In this document: in pieces, positions 8,791-18,058 of the stretch
Position numbering within the stretch: the stretch's first letter is position 1
Layout of the letters: every line of letters starts with the position of its first letter
Origin: an uncultured Phascolarctobacterium sp.
GTDB taxonomy: Bacteria; Bacillota; Negativicutes; Acidaminococcales; Acidaminococcaceae
DNA length: 64,000 nucleotides
Direction: 5' to 3'
Assembly (NCBI GenBank): GCA_949299135.1
Contig: CASFZG010000006.1
Location: forward strand, 1 to 64,000
Made by a program: the position numbers and the translations under genes
Notes under the pieces: generated by a model
Told to the model about the DNA's origin: nothing
Database searches by the model: none
Seen by the model: the letters and a program-made list of their open reading frames with translations, nothing else

Positions 8791-10548
8791 ATGAAAAAAA
8801 CTAAAATTATCTGCACTATGGGCCCCAGCACCGACGATGTCGGTTTGCTGGGCCAAATGATGCGCAGCGGCATGGACTTGGCGCGTTTTAATTTTTCGCA
8901 CGGAAGCCATGATGACCATGCACGCCGCGTGGAACTGGTGCGCAGAGCTGCCGCCGAAGTTGAAAAACCAATAGCTTTAATTGCCGATACCAAGGGGCCT
9001 GAGATGCGCCTTGGTATTTTTAAAGCCGGTAAGGTTATTTTAAAAGAAGGCGACAGCTTTACGCTTACAACAGAAGAAATTGAAGGAACTGAAGAAATTT
9101 CCTACGTTAACTATGCCGGCCTGCCGGAAGAATTGCAGTCGGGCAACGCTATCCTGCTTTCGGACGGTTTGCTTGCGCTGGAGGTAACTTCCGTCGATGT
9201 GGCAGGCGGCAAAATTTACACCAAAGTTGTGCATGGCGGCGAAATCAGCTCTCGCAAGCGAGTGGCCTGCCCCGGTGCGGAACTGAAACTACCGTTTTTA
9301 TCGGAGCAGGATATCAGCGACATTACCTTTGCCGCTGAGCTTGGCATGGATTATGTGGCGGCGTCCTTTGTGCAAAAGGCGGACGACGTGCTGGCCATCC
9401 GCCGAGTTTTGGAGCAGTGCGGCTCGCAGATGGGCATCATCTCCAAAATTGAAAATCATGCCGGTGTAAAAAATATAGAAGAAATTATCGCCGTTTCGGA
9501 CGGCGTTATGGTAGCGCGCGGCGATTTGGGCGTGGAAATTCCCGCCGAGGTTGTGCCGCTGGTACAGAAGGATATTATCCGCAGCTGCAACAGGTTCGGC
9601 AAACCGGTAATTACCGCCACGCAGATGCTTGAAAGCATGATTAACAGCTACCGTGCCACGCGCGCAGAGGCGAGCGATATCGCCAACGCTATTTTTGACG
9701 GTACGGATGCGATTATGCTGAGCGGCGAAACTGCATCCGGCAAATATCCGCTGGAGGCGGTGCAGACCATGGCAAAAATTGCCGAGCAGACGGAAACAGC
9801 GTTGGACTATGCACGCATTTTTAAAAACAAGGGCATTGGCGAGCGTATCCATTCTACCGAAGCAATCAGCCACGCAACTGTGCAGATTGCACAGGAGCTT
9901 GGCAGCGACGCTATCGTCAGTGTTACGGAATCAGGCTTTACGGCGCGCATGCTGGCAAAATACCGTCCGGCGGCAGGCGTTATCGGCGTATCGCGCCACC
10001 CGCAAAGCGTAAGGCTGATGCAGCTTTACTGGGGCGTGTGCCCTGTGCTTGGCCCGTGGAGCGAGAACACCGACGAACTTATTGAAGAATCGCTGGCGTG
10101 CGTTAAAAAGCACAGGCTTGTTAAAGACGGCGATAACGTAATTGTAACCGCAGGCGTGCCGGTCGGGCGCAGCGGAACCACCAATTTAATCAAGGTTGTA
10201 ACCATGAGCAAAAAACTTGTCAGCGGCGTTGGCATCGGCTTGCAGTCCATTACGGGCGTTATCTGCAAATGCGAAAAGCCGGAGGACTTTACTTCTAAAT
10301 TTAAAGCGGGCGACATTCTTGTCGTTGGCGTGCTGCCGGACGAAGCGGGCAAATATGCAGCTGCAGCAGGCGCGATTATTGCGGAAGAAGGCGGGCTGAC
10401 ATCGACCGCGGCGATTGTTGCCGTAGGCTGCGGCGTACCGGCGATTGTTGGCGCGGCAGGCGCAATGCAGAAGCTGACTGACGGCGCGACTGTTACGGTG
10501 GATACCGTCAGCGGCATTGTGTACGAAGGCACCAGCAATATTATGTAA
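8791..10548 (+). CDS. pyk: Pyruvate kinase with C-terminal PEP-utiliser-like domain
   Basis: The 585-residue enzyme makes pyruvate and ATP from phosphoenolpyruvate and ADP, the last step of glycolysis. The barrel domain starts KTKIICTMGPS. The catalytic region holds I-I-S-K-I-E-N-H-A-G, the M-V-A-R-G-D-L-G-V-E-I-P metal/substrate motif, and T-A-T-Q-M-L-E-S-M with a following D-A-I-M-L-S-G-E-T-A. The length and the extra ~110-residue C-terminal domain match the Bacillus/Geobacillus form. In that extra domain the usual G-G-L-T-S-H motif reads G-G-L-T-S-T here (T539), so the phosphotransfer-type histidine is absent. GGAGGT precedes the ATG. A helical protein gene follows after 10 bases. Confidence 0.96.
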   Translation: MKKTKIICTMGPSTDDVGLLGQMMRSGMDLARFNFSHGSHDDHARRVELVRRAAAEVEKPIALIADTKGPEMRLGIFKAGKVILKEGDSFTLTTEEIEGTEEISYVNYAGLPEELQSGNAILLSDGLLALEVTSVDVAGGKIYTKVVHGGEISSRKRVACPGAELKLPFLSEQDISDITFAAELGMDYVAASFVQKADDVLAIRRVLEQCGSQMGIISKIENHAGVKNIEEIIAVSDGVMVARGDLGVEIPAEVVPLVQKDIIRSCNRFGKPVITATQMLESMINSYRATRAEASDIANAIFDGTDAIMLSGETASGKYPLEAVQTMAKIAEQTETALDYARIFKNKGIGERIHSTEAISHATVQIAQELGSDAIVSVTESGFTARMLAKYRPAAGVIGVSRHPQSVRLMQLYWGVCPVLGPWSENTDELIEESLACVKKHRLVKDGDNVIVTAGVPVGRSGTTNLIKVVTMSKKLVSGVGIGLQSITGVICKCEKPEDFTSKFKAGDILVVGVLPDEAGKYAAAAGAIIAEEGGLTSTAAIVAVGCGVPAIVGAAGAMQKLTDGATVTVDTVSGIVYEGTSNIM

Positions 10549-10558
10549 GAGGTTATTT

Positions 10559-11650
10559 ATGGCGGCAGATATCGGACTGGAAAACTTAAAAGCGGAATGC
10601 ATTGCCGCGCTGCGCAATGGCGACGAAGATGCCTTTGAAGCAGCGGCGGTAAAGTTGCAGGAATACGCACCTGACGGTTTGCATTTTAAAATGGAAACGC
10701 TGGGGTTGCTGACCTGTCTTGCGTTAAAGCAGAACTGCCGCCGCAGTGCGTTAAAAGCGCTGAATTTACTGTCGGTGTGCTCGCTGGACATTGCAGCAGG
10801 CGACGCGGAAGCAGAAAGCATATTTTTGCAGAACCTGCGTTTTGCGGCGGTAATGGCGGCGCGCACGCACGATAAAGATATTTTCGCAGCGGCTGTCAGT
10901 AAGCTGGCGGTGCGCTATGCAACCATCGGCTATGTTAAGGAAAACGCCGAAGCGTTTGTAAATCTTTTGACGGCGCTGATGTTTATCGCGGCGGATCGCC
11001 GTTATACAAATGTGCTGCCGATGCTGCGGTGGCTGAGCCTGCGCCTGTGCAAAAATGAAGCGGTTGGCGAAGATTTGCTGCTGCCGTTTCTGCGCGAATG
11101 GGCGTGCCTGGCGGCGCAGGCGGCAAGGCGCGGCTGGCAGGACGTAACGGCGCAGCTTTTAAACGGGCTGTTTTACCTTTTGCTTAAGCAGAACAGCTTT
11201 GCCTTAACGCGCAGCATGCTGCTGTATGTAATGATGCACATGCAGATGTACGCGGCGTGGGACGGTGCAGAAAAAGCATTTACTGTTTATACGCCGGTGC
11301 AGAAATTTTCGCTGCTGTTCTTTGACCGTTCCGTAAAGCTGAAAGATGAAAAGCAGCGTGTTGAAGCGGTAAGGTTGCTGCTCCGCGCATGGCGCGATTT
11401 TATCGCCGCGGCGGCAAGGCAGACCATGCAGGACGAAATGGAGCTGTACCAAAGCTGGTTTGCGTTTGGCGAAGCAGCAGAAAGCGAAAAATACAACAAA
11501 CGCTGCCGTCTGTTTATCCAGCTGACGCTGGGCTATTGGGCGGCGCAGCAGCCGCGCACCAGCAAAAAGCAGCTTAAATACTTAAAAAATATTTTTGAAC
11601 CGGACCTTGTAAAGGATAAATACCTGCGGCTTTTGGAAGCCGTGCGTTAA
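10559..11650 (+). CDS. Unrecognised all-helical protein downstream of pyk
   Basis: The 363-residue protein was not recognised as a member of a known family. It is rich in Ala and Leu and appears to consist almost wholly of amphipathic helices, perhaps a TPR-like or other helical-repeat solenoid. It has no signal peptide and no clear membrane segment, and is probably cytoplasmic. The ATG at 10559, preceded by AGAGG, is preferred to the frame's earlier start inside pyk. It lies 10 bases after pyk and is followed by an intrinsic terminator, so it is probably co-transcribed with pyk. No catalytic motif is visible. Confidence 0.7.
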   Translation: MAADIGLENLKAECIAALRNGDEDAFEAAAVKLQEYAPDGLHFKMETLGLLTCLALKQNCRRSALKALNLLSVCSLDIAAGDAEAESIFLQNLRFAAVMAARTHDKDIFAAAVSKLAVRYATIGYVKENAEAFVNLLTALMFIAADRRYTNVLPMLRWLSLRLCKNEAVGEDLLLPFLREWACLAAQAARRGWQDVTAQLLNGLFYLLLKQNSFALTRSMLLYVMMHMQMYAAWDGAEKAFTVYTPVQKFSLLFFDRSVKLKDEKQRVEAVRLLLRAWRDFIAAAARQTMQDEMELYQSWFAFGEAAESEKYNKRCRLFIQLTLGYWAAQQPRTSKKQLKYLKNIFEPDLVKDKYLRLLEAVR

Positions 11651-11655
11651 AACTT

Positions 11656-11686
11656 CGGGCAGTTACCTGTGTAGCTGCCCGTTTTG
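11656..11686 (+). terminator. Intrinsic terminator of the pyk transcript
   Basis: The arms CGGGCAG (11656-11662) and CTGCCCG (11675-11681), extended by TAC/GTA pairs, are followed by TTTTGT, six bases after the stop codon. Confidence 0.75.
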
Positions 11687-11776
11687 TATAATCCATGTAA
11701 AATTTTGGCGTAAAACGGCGCGGCACACCTGCAAATGATATAATAAAATTAACCGTACATTTGGAGGGATGGCTTA

Positions 11777-12832
11777 ATGAGCAACTATTCGCTGCCGCTG
11801 TTTATGCAGGTTAAGGAAAACGCAGTCAGCGACCTTAATAAAAACCTAAATTTATACATGCCGAAGCTGGTGTTTGCAAATGCGCTTATTTTAACGACGG
11901 AAGGGCTTTTGCAGACGCTTGATAAAAAAGTAAAAATCCTTTTGAACCAGCTGCGCAATTATGAAGTTGTCACCGTAAAGGAAAGCTCGTTTGATTTTGC
12001 GGTGGAAGTTGCCAAGAAAGTGGCGATGAACAACATCCGCCTTGTTATCGGGCTTGGCGGCGGCACGGCGCTGGATACTGCCAAGTACGCGGCTTTTGTT
12101 GCCAACGTGGCGTACATTGCCATACCGACGGCGCTCAGCAACGACGGCGTGTGTTCGCCGGTTTCCGTTTTGCTGGCGCAGAACGGGCGGCGCCATTCGT
12201 TTACGTCTAAAATCCCCGACGGGCTTTTGATTGATACCGATATTATTTTTGAAGCGCCGCGCCTTTTGCTGAAAGCAGGTGTGGGCGATACTATCAGCAA
12301 CTATACTGCTTTGTATGACTGGAAGTTGGGATGTGAGGAAAACAACGACCGCCCTAATGACTTTGCCTATATGCTCAGTGAAACAGCGTTTAACTCGCTG
12401 TTATATTCGGAAGCCAAATCGCTGACGAGTATTGAAGGCATTAAAATGCTGGCGCAGTCGCTGGTGTTAAGCGGACTTTCCATGCAGTTGGCAGGCAATT
12501 CGCGTCCGTGCAGCGGGTCGGAGCATCTTTTCAGCCATGCCATGGATGAATTATTTGACCACAACATACCGCACGGCATTTTAGTGGCAATGGGCAGTGT
12601 GGTAGCCTGCAAATTGCAGGGGCGCGACCACCGTGTAGTGCTGAACTTTTTAAAAGCTTATGATATTTCCGTTAACCCCGCCAAACACGGCATTACGGAA
12701 GACATGTTCATTAAAGCGTGGATGTTTGCCAGAGAAGTCCGCAAGGAACGCTATACAATTTTAAACAAAATCAACTTAACGGAGGAACTGTTCCGCCAGC
12801 TTTATGTAACAATGCTGGAAGAATGTGAATGA
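11777..12832 (+). CDS. Glycerol-1-phosphate dehydrogenase-like, iron-containing alcohol dehydrogenase superfamily
   Basis: The 351-residue protein belongs to the dehydroquinate synthase/iron-alcohol dehydrogenase fold and is closest in pattern to sn-glycerol-1-phosphate dehydrogenases (AraM/EgsA). These reduce dihydroxyacetone phosphate with NAD(P)H. The nucleotide-binding stretch G-L-G-G-G-T-A-L-D-T-A-K and the P-T-A-L-S-N-D-G motif are clear. Metal ligands are expected in the G-S-E-H-L-F-S-H-A-M-D region and the later H-G-I-L. GGAGGG precedes the ATG, and TATAAT at 11739-11744 could serve as a -10. It appears to be a single-gene unit. The exact substrate is not certain; a related polyol-phosphate dehydrogenase is possible. 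Confidence 0.8.
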   Translation: MSNYSLPLFMQVKENAVSDLNKNLNLYMPKLVFANALILTTEGLLQTLDKKVKILLNQLRNYEVVTVKESSFDFAVEVAKKVAMNNIRLVIGLGGGTALDTAKYAAFVANVAYIAIPTALSNDGVCSPVSVLLAQNGRRHSFTSKIPDGLLIDTDIIFEAPRLLLKAGVGDTISNYTALYDWKLGCEENNDRPNDFAYMLSETAFNSLLYSEAKSLTSIEGIKMLAQSLVLSGLSMQLAGNSRPCSGSEHLFSHAMDELFDHNIPHGILVAMGSVVACKLQGRDHRVVLNFLKAYDISVNPAKHGITEDMFIKAWMFAREVRKERYTILNKINLTEELFRQLYVTMLEECE

Positions 12833-12871
12833 AACCGCCGATAAATTTTTGTAAAAATTTTACAAAATGGC

Positions 12872-12901
12872 TTGCCTGGCGTTGAAGGCTTGTGATATAA
12901 T
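12872..12901 (+). promoter_or_regulatory. Predicted promoter of rpsB-tsf
   Basis: TTGCCT (12872-12877), an 18-base spacer and TATAAT (12896-12901), with TG placed for an extended -10, lie ~100 bases before rpsB. An AT-rich palindrome (TTTTGTAAAA/TTTTACAAAA, around 12847-12867) precedes it. Confidence 0.75.
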
Positions 12902-12904
12902 ATT

Positions 12905-12998
12905 ACGCGTGTAAAAATACACACGCCTGTGGATTTGCCCGCTGTCCAATTTGGTTAGGGCAGAGAAGAAACAGGCGGAGGAAAAAACAGGAGGAATA
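12905..12998 (+). promoter_or_regulatory. Structured rpsB leader, possible S2 autoregulation
   Basis: The ~95-base leader contains nested pairings. GCGTGT pairs with ACACGC just after the promoter. CCTGT pairs with ACAGG around an inner GCCC/GGGC helix. The ribosome site AGGAGG follows. Ribosomal protein S2 leaders that bind S2 are known in several bacteria. That this is one is an inference from position and foldability only. Confidence 0.4.
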
Positions 12999-13002
12999 AA
13001 AA

Positions 13003-13749
13003 ATGGCAATCATCTCTATGAAACAATTACTCGAAGCCGGCGTACACTTCGGTCATCAGACCCGCCGCTGGAACCCGAAAATGGCTCCGTACATCTTCAC
13101 CGAAAGAAACGGTATCTACATTATCGACCTGCAGAAAACCGTTAAAAAGGTAGAAGAAGCTTACAACTTTATGCGTGACGTTGCTGCAAGCGGCGAAAGC
13201 ATTCTGTTCGTTGGTACCAAAAAACAGGCTCAGGAAGCTATCCGCGAAGAAGCTCTGCGCTGCAACATGTTCTATGTAAACGAACGTTGGCTGGGCGGCA
13301 TGATGACTAACTTCAAAACCATCCAGGGCCGTATCAAACGCCTGCGTACCCTTGAAGCTATGGAAGCTGACGGCACTTTTGACGTACTGCCGAAAAAAGA
13401 AGTTATCGGCCTGCGCCATGAAATGGAAAAACTGACCAAATACCTTGGCGGTATTAAAGATATGAAAAAACTGCCGGGCGCTCTGTTCATCATCGACCCG
13501 CGCAAAGAAAACATTGCCGTTATGGAAGCTCGCAAACTGAACATTCCTATCGTTGCAACCGTTGACACCAACTGTGACCCGGATGTTATCGACCATGTAA
13601 TTCCGGCAAACGACGACGCTATCCGCGCTGTTAAACTGCTGACCGCTAAAATGGCTGACGCAGTTCTGGAAGGCCGTCAGGGCATGCAGACCGAAGAAGC
13701 TGCAGAAGTTCCGGCTGAAGAAACCGCTGCTGCTGAAGACGCAGAATAA
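13003..13749 (+). CDS. rpsB: 30S ribosomal protein S2
   Basis: The 248-residue protein is ribosomal protein S2 of the small subunit. The family start [20 protein letters not shown] is present, as is [12 protein letters not shown]. The tail is rich in Glu and Ala, as in many S2 proteins. AGGAGG lies before the ATG. Codon use is strongly biased, as expected for a highly expressed gene. It is followed after 27 bases by tsf, the classic rpsB-tsf operon. Confidence 0.98.
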   Translation: MAIISMKQLLEAGVHFGHQTRRWNPKMAPYIFTERNGIYIIDLQKTVKKVEEAYNFMRDVAASGESILFVGTKKQAQEAIREEALRCNMFYVNERWLGGMMTNFKTIQGRIKRLRTLEAMEADGTFDVLPKKEVIGLRHEMEKLTKYLGGIKDMKKLPGALFIIDPRKENIAVMEARKLNIPIVATVDTNCDPDVIDHVIPANDDAIRAVKLLTAKMADAVLEGRQGMQTEEAAEVPAEETAAAEDAE

Positions 13750-13776
13750 TTTTTAAGATTTCAGGAGGAAAAATAA

Positions 13777-14427
13777 ATGGCTGAAATTACCGCTGCATTA
13801 GTAAAAGAATTACGTGAACGCACCGGCGCCGGCATGATGGACTGCAAAAAAGCCCTTGCCGCTACCGAAGGCGATATGGATAAAGCAATTGACTTCCTGC
13901 GTGAAAAAGGCCTTGCTGCCGCAGCTAAAAAAGCCGGCCGCATTGCTGCCGAAGGTTTGGTAGAATCCTACATCCATGGCGGCGGCCGTATCGGCGTTTT
14001 GGTTGAAGTTAACTGCGAAACCGACTTCGTTGCCAAAACCGACGATTTCAAAAACCTCGTTAGAGATATCGCAATGCACATTGCTGCTGCAAACCCGAGC
14101 TACCTGCGCCGCGAAGAAGTTCCGACCGCAGAACTCGAACATGAAAAAATGGTTCTTTCCGAACAGGCCCGCAACGAAGGCAAACCGGAAAAAATCATTG
14201 AAAAAATGGTTTCCGGCCGTATTGAAAAATACTACAAAGAAGTTTGCCTGTTAGAGCAGCCCTTTGTTAAAGATCCGGATAAAACCATCAATGACCTGAT
14301 TACCGAATCCATTGCCAAAATCGGCGAAAACATTTCCATCCGCCGCTTCACCCGTTATCAGCTGGGCGAAGGCATTGAAAAGAAACAGGAAGATTTTGCA
14401 GCAGAAGTTATGTCTTTTGTAAAATAA
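13777..14427 (+). CDS. tsf: Elongation factor Ts
   Basis: The 216-residue protein recharges EF-Tu with GTP by promoting GDP release. The N-terminal UBA-like helix bundle reads [19 protein letters not shown]. The core contact T-D-F-V occurs in N-C-E-T-D-F-V-A-K. The protein is shorter than the E. coli form, in line with the short EF-Ts type of many other bacteria. It follows rpsB and ends in a strong terminator. Confidence 0.97.
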   Translation: MAEITAALVKELRERTGAGMMDCKKALAATEGDMDKAIDFLREKGLAAAAKKAGRIAAEGLVESYIHGGGRIGVLVEVNCETDFVAKTDDFKNLVRDIAMHIAAANPSYLRREEVPTAELEHEKMVLSEQARNEGKPEKIIEKMVSGRIEKYYKEVCLLEQPFVKDPDKTINDLITESIAKIGENISIRRFTRYQLGEGIEKKQEDFAAEVMSFVK

Positions 14428-14437
14428 TACTTGTTGA

Positions 14438-14472
14438 ATAAAGAGAGTGCTTAGGTACTCTCTTTATTTTTT
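14438..14472 (+). terminator. Intrinsic terminator of rpsB-tsf
   Basis: A perfect 11-bp stem, ATAAAGAGAGT (14438-14448) with ACTCTCTTTAT (14457-14467), is followed by a T run. Confidence 0.92.
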
Positions 14473-14577
14473 GCCTTTTGCAAAGTTCTTTTGAATTTTG
14501 GCGCCTAAAAAGAGGAAAAACAGAGTATTTGTAGAATATAGAACAAGATGTAAAAGTATGTAAATTTTACGGTATAG

Positions 14578-15315
<738 letters not shown>

Positions 15316-15316
15316 G

Positions 15317-15880
15317 ATGGCAGAAATTAAGGAGATTTTGGAAACAACACAGACGAAAATGCACAAAACCGTTGACGTTTTGCGCGTTGACCTTGCTTCC
15401 GTGCGCGCAGGCCGCGCCAGCGTTTCGCTGCTGGATAAGGTAATGGTTGAATATTACGGCACGCCGACGCCTGTTAACCAGGTTGCCAGCGTAACCGTGC
15501 CTGAACCGCGCATGATTATCATTCAGCCGTGGGAAAAGAACCTGCTGAAAGATATTGAACGCGCTATTATGAAATCCGATTTGGGCCTGAGCCCGAACAG
15601 CGACGGCAGCGTAATCCGTTTGAACCTGCCGCAGCTGACGGAAGAAAGACGTAAAGAGCTGGTTAAAACCGTACATAAAAAAGCGGAAGACGCACGCGTA
15701 AGCGTAAGAAACCTGCGCCGCGACGCCAACGACGCCGTAAAGAAAGCTGAAAAAGCTAAAGAAATTACGGAAGACGAGGCTAAAAAGGCCAATGACGATA
15801 TCCAGAAAATGACCGATAAATTCATTAAAGAAGTGGATACCGTTATGGAACACAAGGAAAAAGAGGTTATGGAAATCTGA
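15317..15880 (+). CDS. frr: Ribosome recycling factor
   Basis: The 187-residue protein splits the post-termination ribosome together with EF-G. The sequence is typical: a long helical domain with V-D-V-L-R-V-D-L-A-S-V-R-A-G-R-A, then P-T-P-V-N-Q-V-A-S-V-T-V-P-E-P-R. ATG at 15317 is chosen because GGGAGG lies just before it, one base after the pyrH stop. The stop TGA overlaps the ATG of the next gene. Confidence 0.97.
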   Translation: MAEIKEILETTQTKMHKTVDVLRVDLASVRAGRASVSLLDKVMVEYYGTPTPVNQVASVTVPEPRMIIIQPWEKNLLKDIERAIMKSDLGLSPNSDGSVIRLNLPQLTEERRKELVKTVHKKAEDARVSVRNLRRDANDAVKKAEKAKEITEDEAKKANDDIQKMTDKFIKEVDTVMEHKEKEVMEI

Positions 15881-16119
15881 TGGGGTTTCCTGACGTTTTG
15901 GCGCTGGAGGTTAGTGAGGCGCTGCGCATTTTAAAGCAGGCAGGCTATACCTGCGAAGTTACTGCCACCGAGCCGCCGAAATCCAAAGGCGTGCCGCAAG
16001 AGGGCAGCATTAGCGAATATGTGGTTAGACAGCGCGAGCTGGATAACAATAAAGCAGAAATCATTACTGTAAGAAGATACAGGAAAGGAGGCGTACAGGA
16101 TGGCTCTGAAAATCAATAA
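15880..16119 (+). CDS. Small conserved protein between frr and ferredoxin, PASTA-like
   Basis: The 79-residue protein starts with an ATG overlapping the frr stop by one base. The sequence (a helix A-L-R-I-L-K-Q-A-G-Y, then short strands with V-V-R-Q-R and I-I-T-V-R-R-Y) loosely resembles a single PASTA-type domain. It has no signal peptide. The tight coupling to frr and the overlap with the ferredoxin gene (16100) support a real gene. The function is unknown. Confidence 0.65.
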   Translation: MGFPDVLALEVSEALRILKQAGYTCEVTATEPPKSKGVPQEGSISEYVVRQRELDNNKAEIITVRRYRKGGVQDGSENQ

Positions 16120-16270
16120 AGATGAATGTGTAGGCTGCGGCACTTGCGCTGCTACCTGCCCGGTTGGCGCAATCAAAGAAGTCGACGGCAAATATGAAAT
16201 CGGCGAAGAATGCGTTGAATGCGGCGCTTGCGCAGGCGCTTGCCCGGTTGGTGCAATTTCACAACCCTGA
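16100..16270 (+). CDS. 2[4Fe-4S] ferredoxin, clostridial type
   Basis: The 56-residue protein is a classic small bacterial ferredoxin, a low-potential cytoplasmic electron carrier. The two cluster motifs are complete: C10-C13-C16-C20-P and C38-C41-C44-C48-P, each ending in P-V-G-A-I. AGGAGG at 16086-16091 lies nine bases before the ATG, and the gene overlaps the preceding one by 20 bases. It is a likely partner for ferredoxin-reducing enzymes, including the Fd-fused ETF encoded at 6562-8558. That pairing is an inference. Confidence 0.95.
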   Translation: MALKINKDECVGCGTCAATCPVGAIKEVDGKYEIGEECVECGACAGACPVGAISQP

Positions 16271-16282
16271 TTTATTGCGTAG

Positions 16283-16329
16283 AACTGAAGTAGCCTCCTC
16301 TTTTCAGGGGAGGTACCTCAGTTTTATTG
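16283..16329 (+). terminator. Hairpin after the ferredoxin gene
   Basis: ACTGAAGTAGCCTCC pairs with GGAGGTACCTCAGT (two mismatches) and is followed by TTTTATT. It is either a terminator or an attenuating hairpin before uppS. Confidence 0.7.
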
Positions 16330-16351
16330 CCTTTAACGGAAAGGTGATACT

Positions 16352-17131
16352 GTGTTTAATACTTTATTTAAATTTAAAACCGGCAATAAAGATATTAGTG
16401 TAGATACAATCGGCATCGACCCGGAAAAAGTTCCGCAGCATATTGCCATCATTATGGACGGCAACGGGCGCTGGGCCAAGGCGCAGGGCAAGCCGCGCAC
16501 ATTTGGGCATCAGGCCGGGGCGGAAACCTTAAAAAATATTGTTAAAACTGCCGATAAGATTGGCGTTAAAATTATCAGCGCTTACGCTTTTTCTACCGAA
16601 AACTGGAAACGCCCGGTAACTGAAGTTAATTTTATTATGGAGCTGTTAAGCCGCTATTTGACCAGCGAGATTGACGAGTTCCACAAAAACAACGTGCAGG
16701 TGCGTTTTATGGGCAGCCGCGAAGGATTGCCTGATGTTGTGCGCCAGAAAATGGAGCACGCCGAAAAGGTAACGGCAGAAAATACCGGCATTATTTTAAA
16801 TTTGGCTATAAACTACGGCGGACAGGCTGAAATTCTGCATGCTGTGCAAAAAATTGTCACTGACGTGCAGAGCGGTTCGCTGAAGGTTGAAGATATAGAC
16901 GCTGCGCATTTTGAAAACTATCTGTATACCCAAGGGCTGCCTGCGCCGGATTTGTTAATCCGCCCGGGCGGTGATTTGCGCATTAGTAATTTTATGCTGT
17001 GGCAGATTGCTTACGCCGAAATTTGGACGACAGAGGTTTACTGGCCTGCTTTTACGCCCGAAATGTTTTTGGAGGCGGTAAAGGCTTATGGCGGGCGCGA
17101 ACGCCGTTACGGCGGTTTGATTACTAAATAG
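16352..17131 (+). CDS. uppS: Undecaprenyl diphosphate synthase (isoprenyl transferase)
   Basis: The 259-residue cis-prenyltransferase makes the C55 lipid carrier for cell-wall and surface-sugar synthesis from farnesyl-PP and IPP. The catalytic start I-A-I-I-M-D-G-N-G-R-W-A holds the essential Asp. F-S-T-E-N-W and the C-terminal R-P-G-G-D-L-R-I-S-N-F and E-R-R-Y-G-G follow. GTG at 16352 is the start, preceded by AAGGTGA. The genes cdsA, dxr, rseP and ispG follow in the same direction, an envelope-lipid operon common in bacteria. Confidence 0.97.
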   Translation: MFNTLFKFKTGNKDISVDTIGIDPEKVPQHIAIIMDGNGRWAKAQGKPRTFGHQAGAETLKNIVKTADKIGVKIISAYAFSTENWKRPVTEVNFIMELLSRYLTSEIDEFHKNNVQVRFMGSREGLPDVVRQKMEHAEKVTAENTGIILNLAINYGGQAEILHAVQKIVTDVQSGSLKVEDIDAAHFENYLYTQGLPAPDLLIRPGGDLRISNFMLWQIAYAEIWTTEVYWPAFTPEMFLEAVKAYGGRERRYGGLITK

Positions 17132-17145
17132 TTGGCGGTGTGGTA

Positions 17146-18039
17146 ATGTTAAAAAGAATTATAACCGGCATTGTTGCTTTGCCGGTAGTTATATTTTTAA
17201 TCCACCAGGGCGGATATTTATTTGATGCCGCTATTTTTGCGCTGGCAACGGTGGGTTTGTTTGAGTTCAGGAATATGGCGCGTGCCAATGGGCAGGACGT
17301 ATACTGGCTTTCGACCGGCATGACGATGATTTGCCTGATTTATGCGGCGGCTGTGTTCCGTTATATCAGCGTGTATTCGTTTTTGCTGTTCCCGGCTATT
17401 TTAATGCTGGGCGTGATACTTGTAATGCTTGAAGGCATGGCGCGCCACCATGCGGACGGCAAGTGGGCGTATAATACGGCGCTTTCCGTAATGGCTGTGG
17501 TGTATATCGGCTTTGGCTTTGCGCATTTTATCCTGCTGCGCGACGCTTTGTATTTTACGTCTGCGGATTTGCAAGTTAGCCTGTGGGGCTTGCCGATTGA
17601 CCGTGGCGAGATTTTGTTCTGGGTTATTATGCTTGGCGTTTGGGCAAGTGATACCTTTGCGTATTTTGCAGGTTCTGCCTTTGGTAAACACAAGCTGTGC
17701 CCGACCATCAGCCCCAATAAATCGGTAGAAGGCGCAGTTGCAGGTTTTATCGGCAGCGTGGCTGTGATTATAGGTGGCATGCACTATCTTAATACTGCCA
17801 ATGTGTTCCAGGGCTCGACGCTTCTGGCGGTGATGCTGGGCGTTGGCGTGGCAATTGTGGCGCCGCTGGGCGATTTAGTGGAATCCATTTTAAAACGCAA
17901 CTTCGGCGTTAAGGATTCCGGTAAAATTTTCCCGGGTCACGGCGGCGTGCTGGACCGCTGCGACAGTTTGCTGTTCGCAATACCGGTCGGCTATTATGTA
18001 TTTTTGTTAAGCGTTATGGTTAACAGCTTTTTTATGTAA
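17146..18039 (+). CDS. cdsA: Phosphatidate cytidylyltransferase (CDP-diglyceride synthase)
   Basis: The ~297-residue inner-membrane enzyme makes CDP-diacylglycerol from phosphatidate and CTP, the branch point for bacterial phospholipids. Several membrane segments precede the family signature near the C-terminus, which reads D-S-G-K-I-F-P-G-H-G-G-V-L-D-R-C-D-S. ATG 17146 is preferred; an in-frame GTG lies six bases earlier and the ribosome site is weak for both. It lies 14 bases after uppS. Confidence 0.95.
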   Translation: MLKRIITGIVALPVVIFLIHQGGYLFDAAIFALATVGLFEFRNMARANGQDVYWLSTGMTMICLIYAAAVFRYISVYSFLLFPAILMLGVILVMLEGMARHHADGKWAYNTALSVMAVVYIGFGFAHFILLRDALYFTSADLQVSLWGLPIDRGEILFWVIMLGVWASDTFAYFAGSAFGKHKLCPTISPNKSVEGAVAGFIGSVAVIIGGMHYLNTANVFQGSTLLAVMLGVGVAIVAPLGDLVESILKRNFGVKDSGKIFPGHGGVLDRCDSLLFAIPVGYYVFLLSVMVNSFFM

Positions 18040-18058
18040 TCCCCTTGGAGGTATGGCG

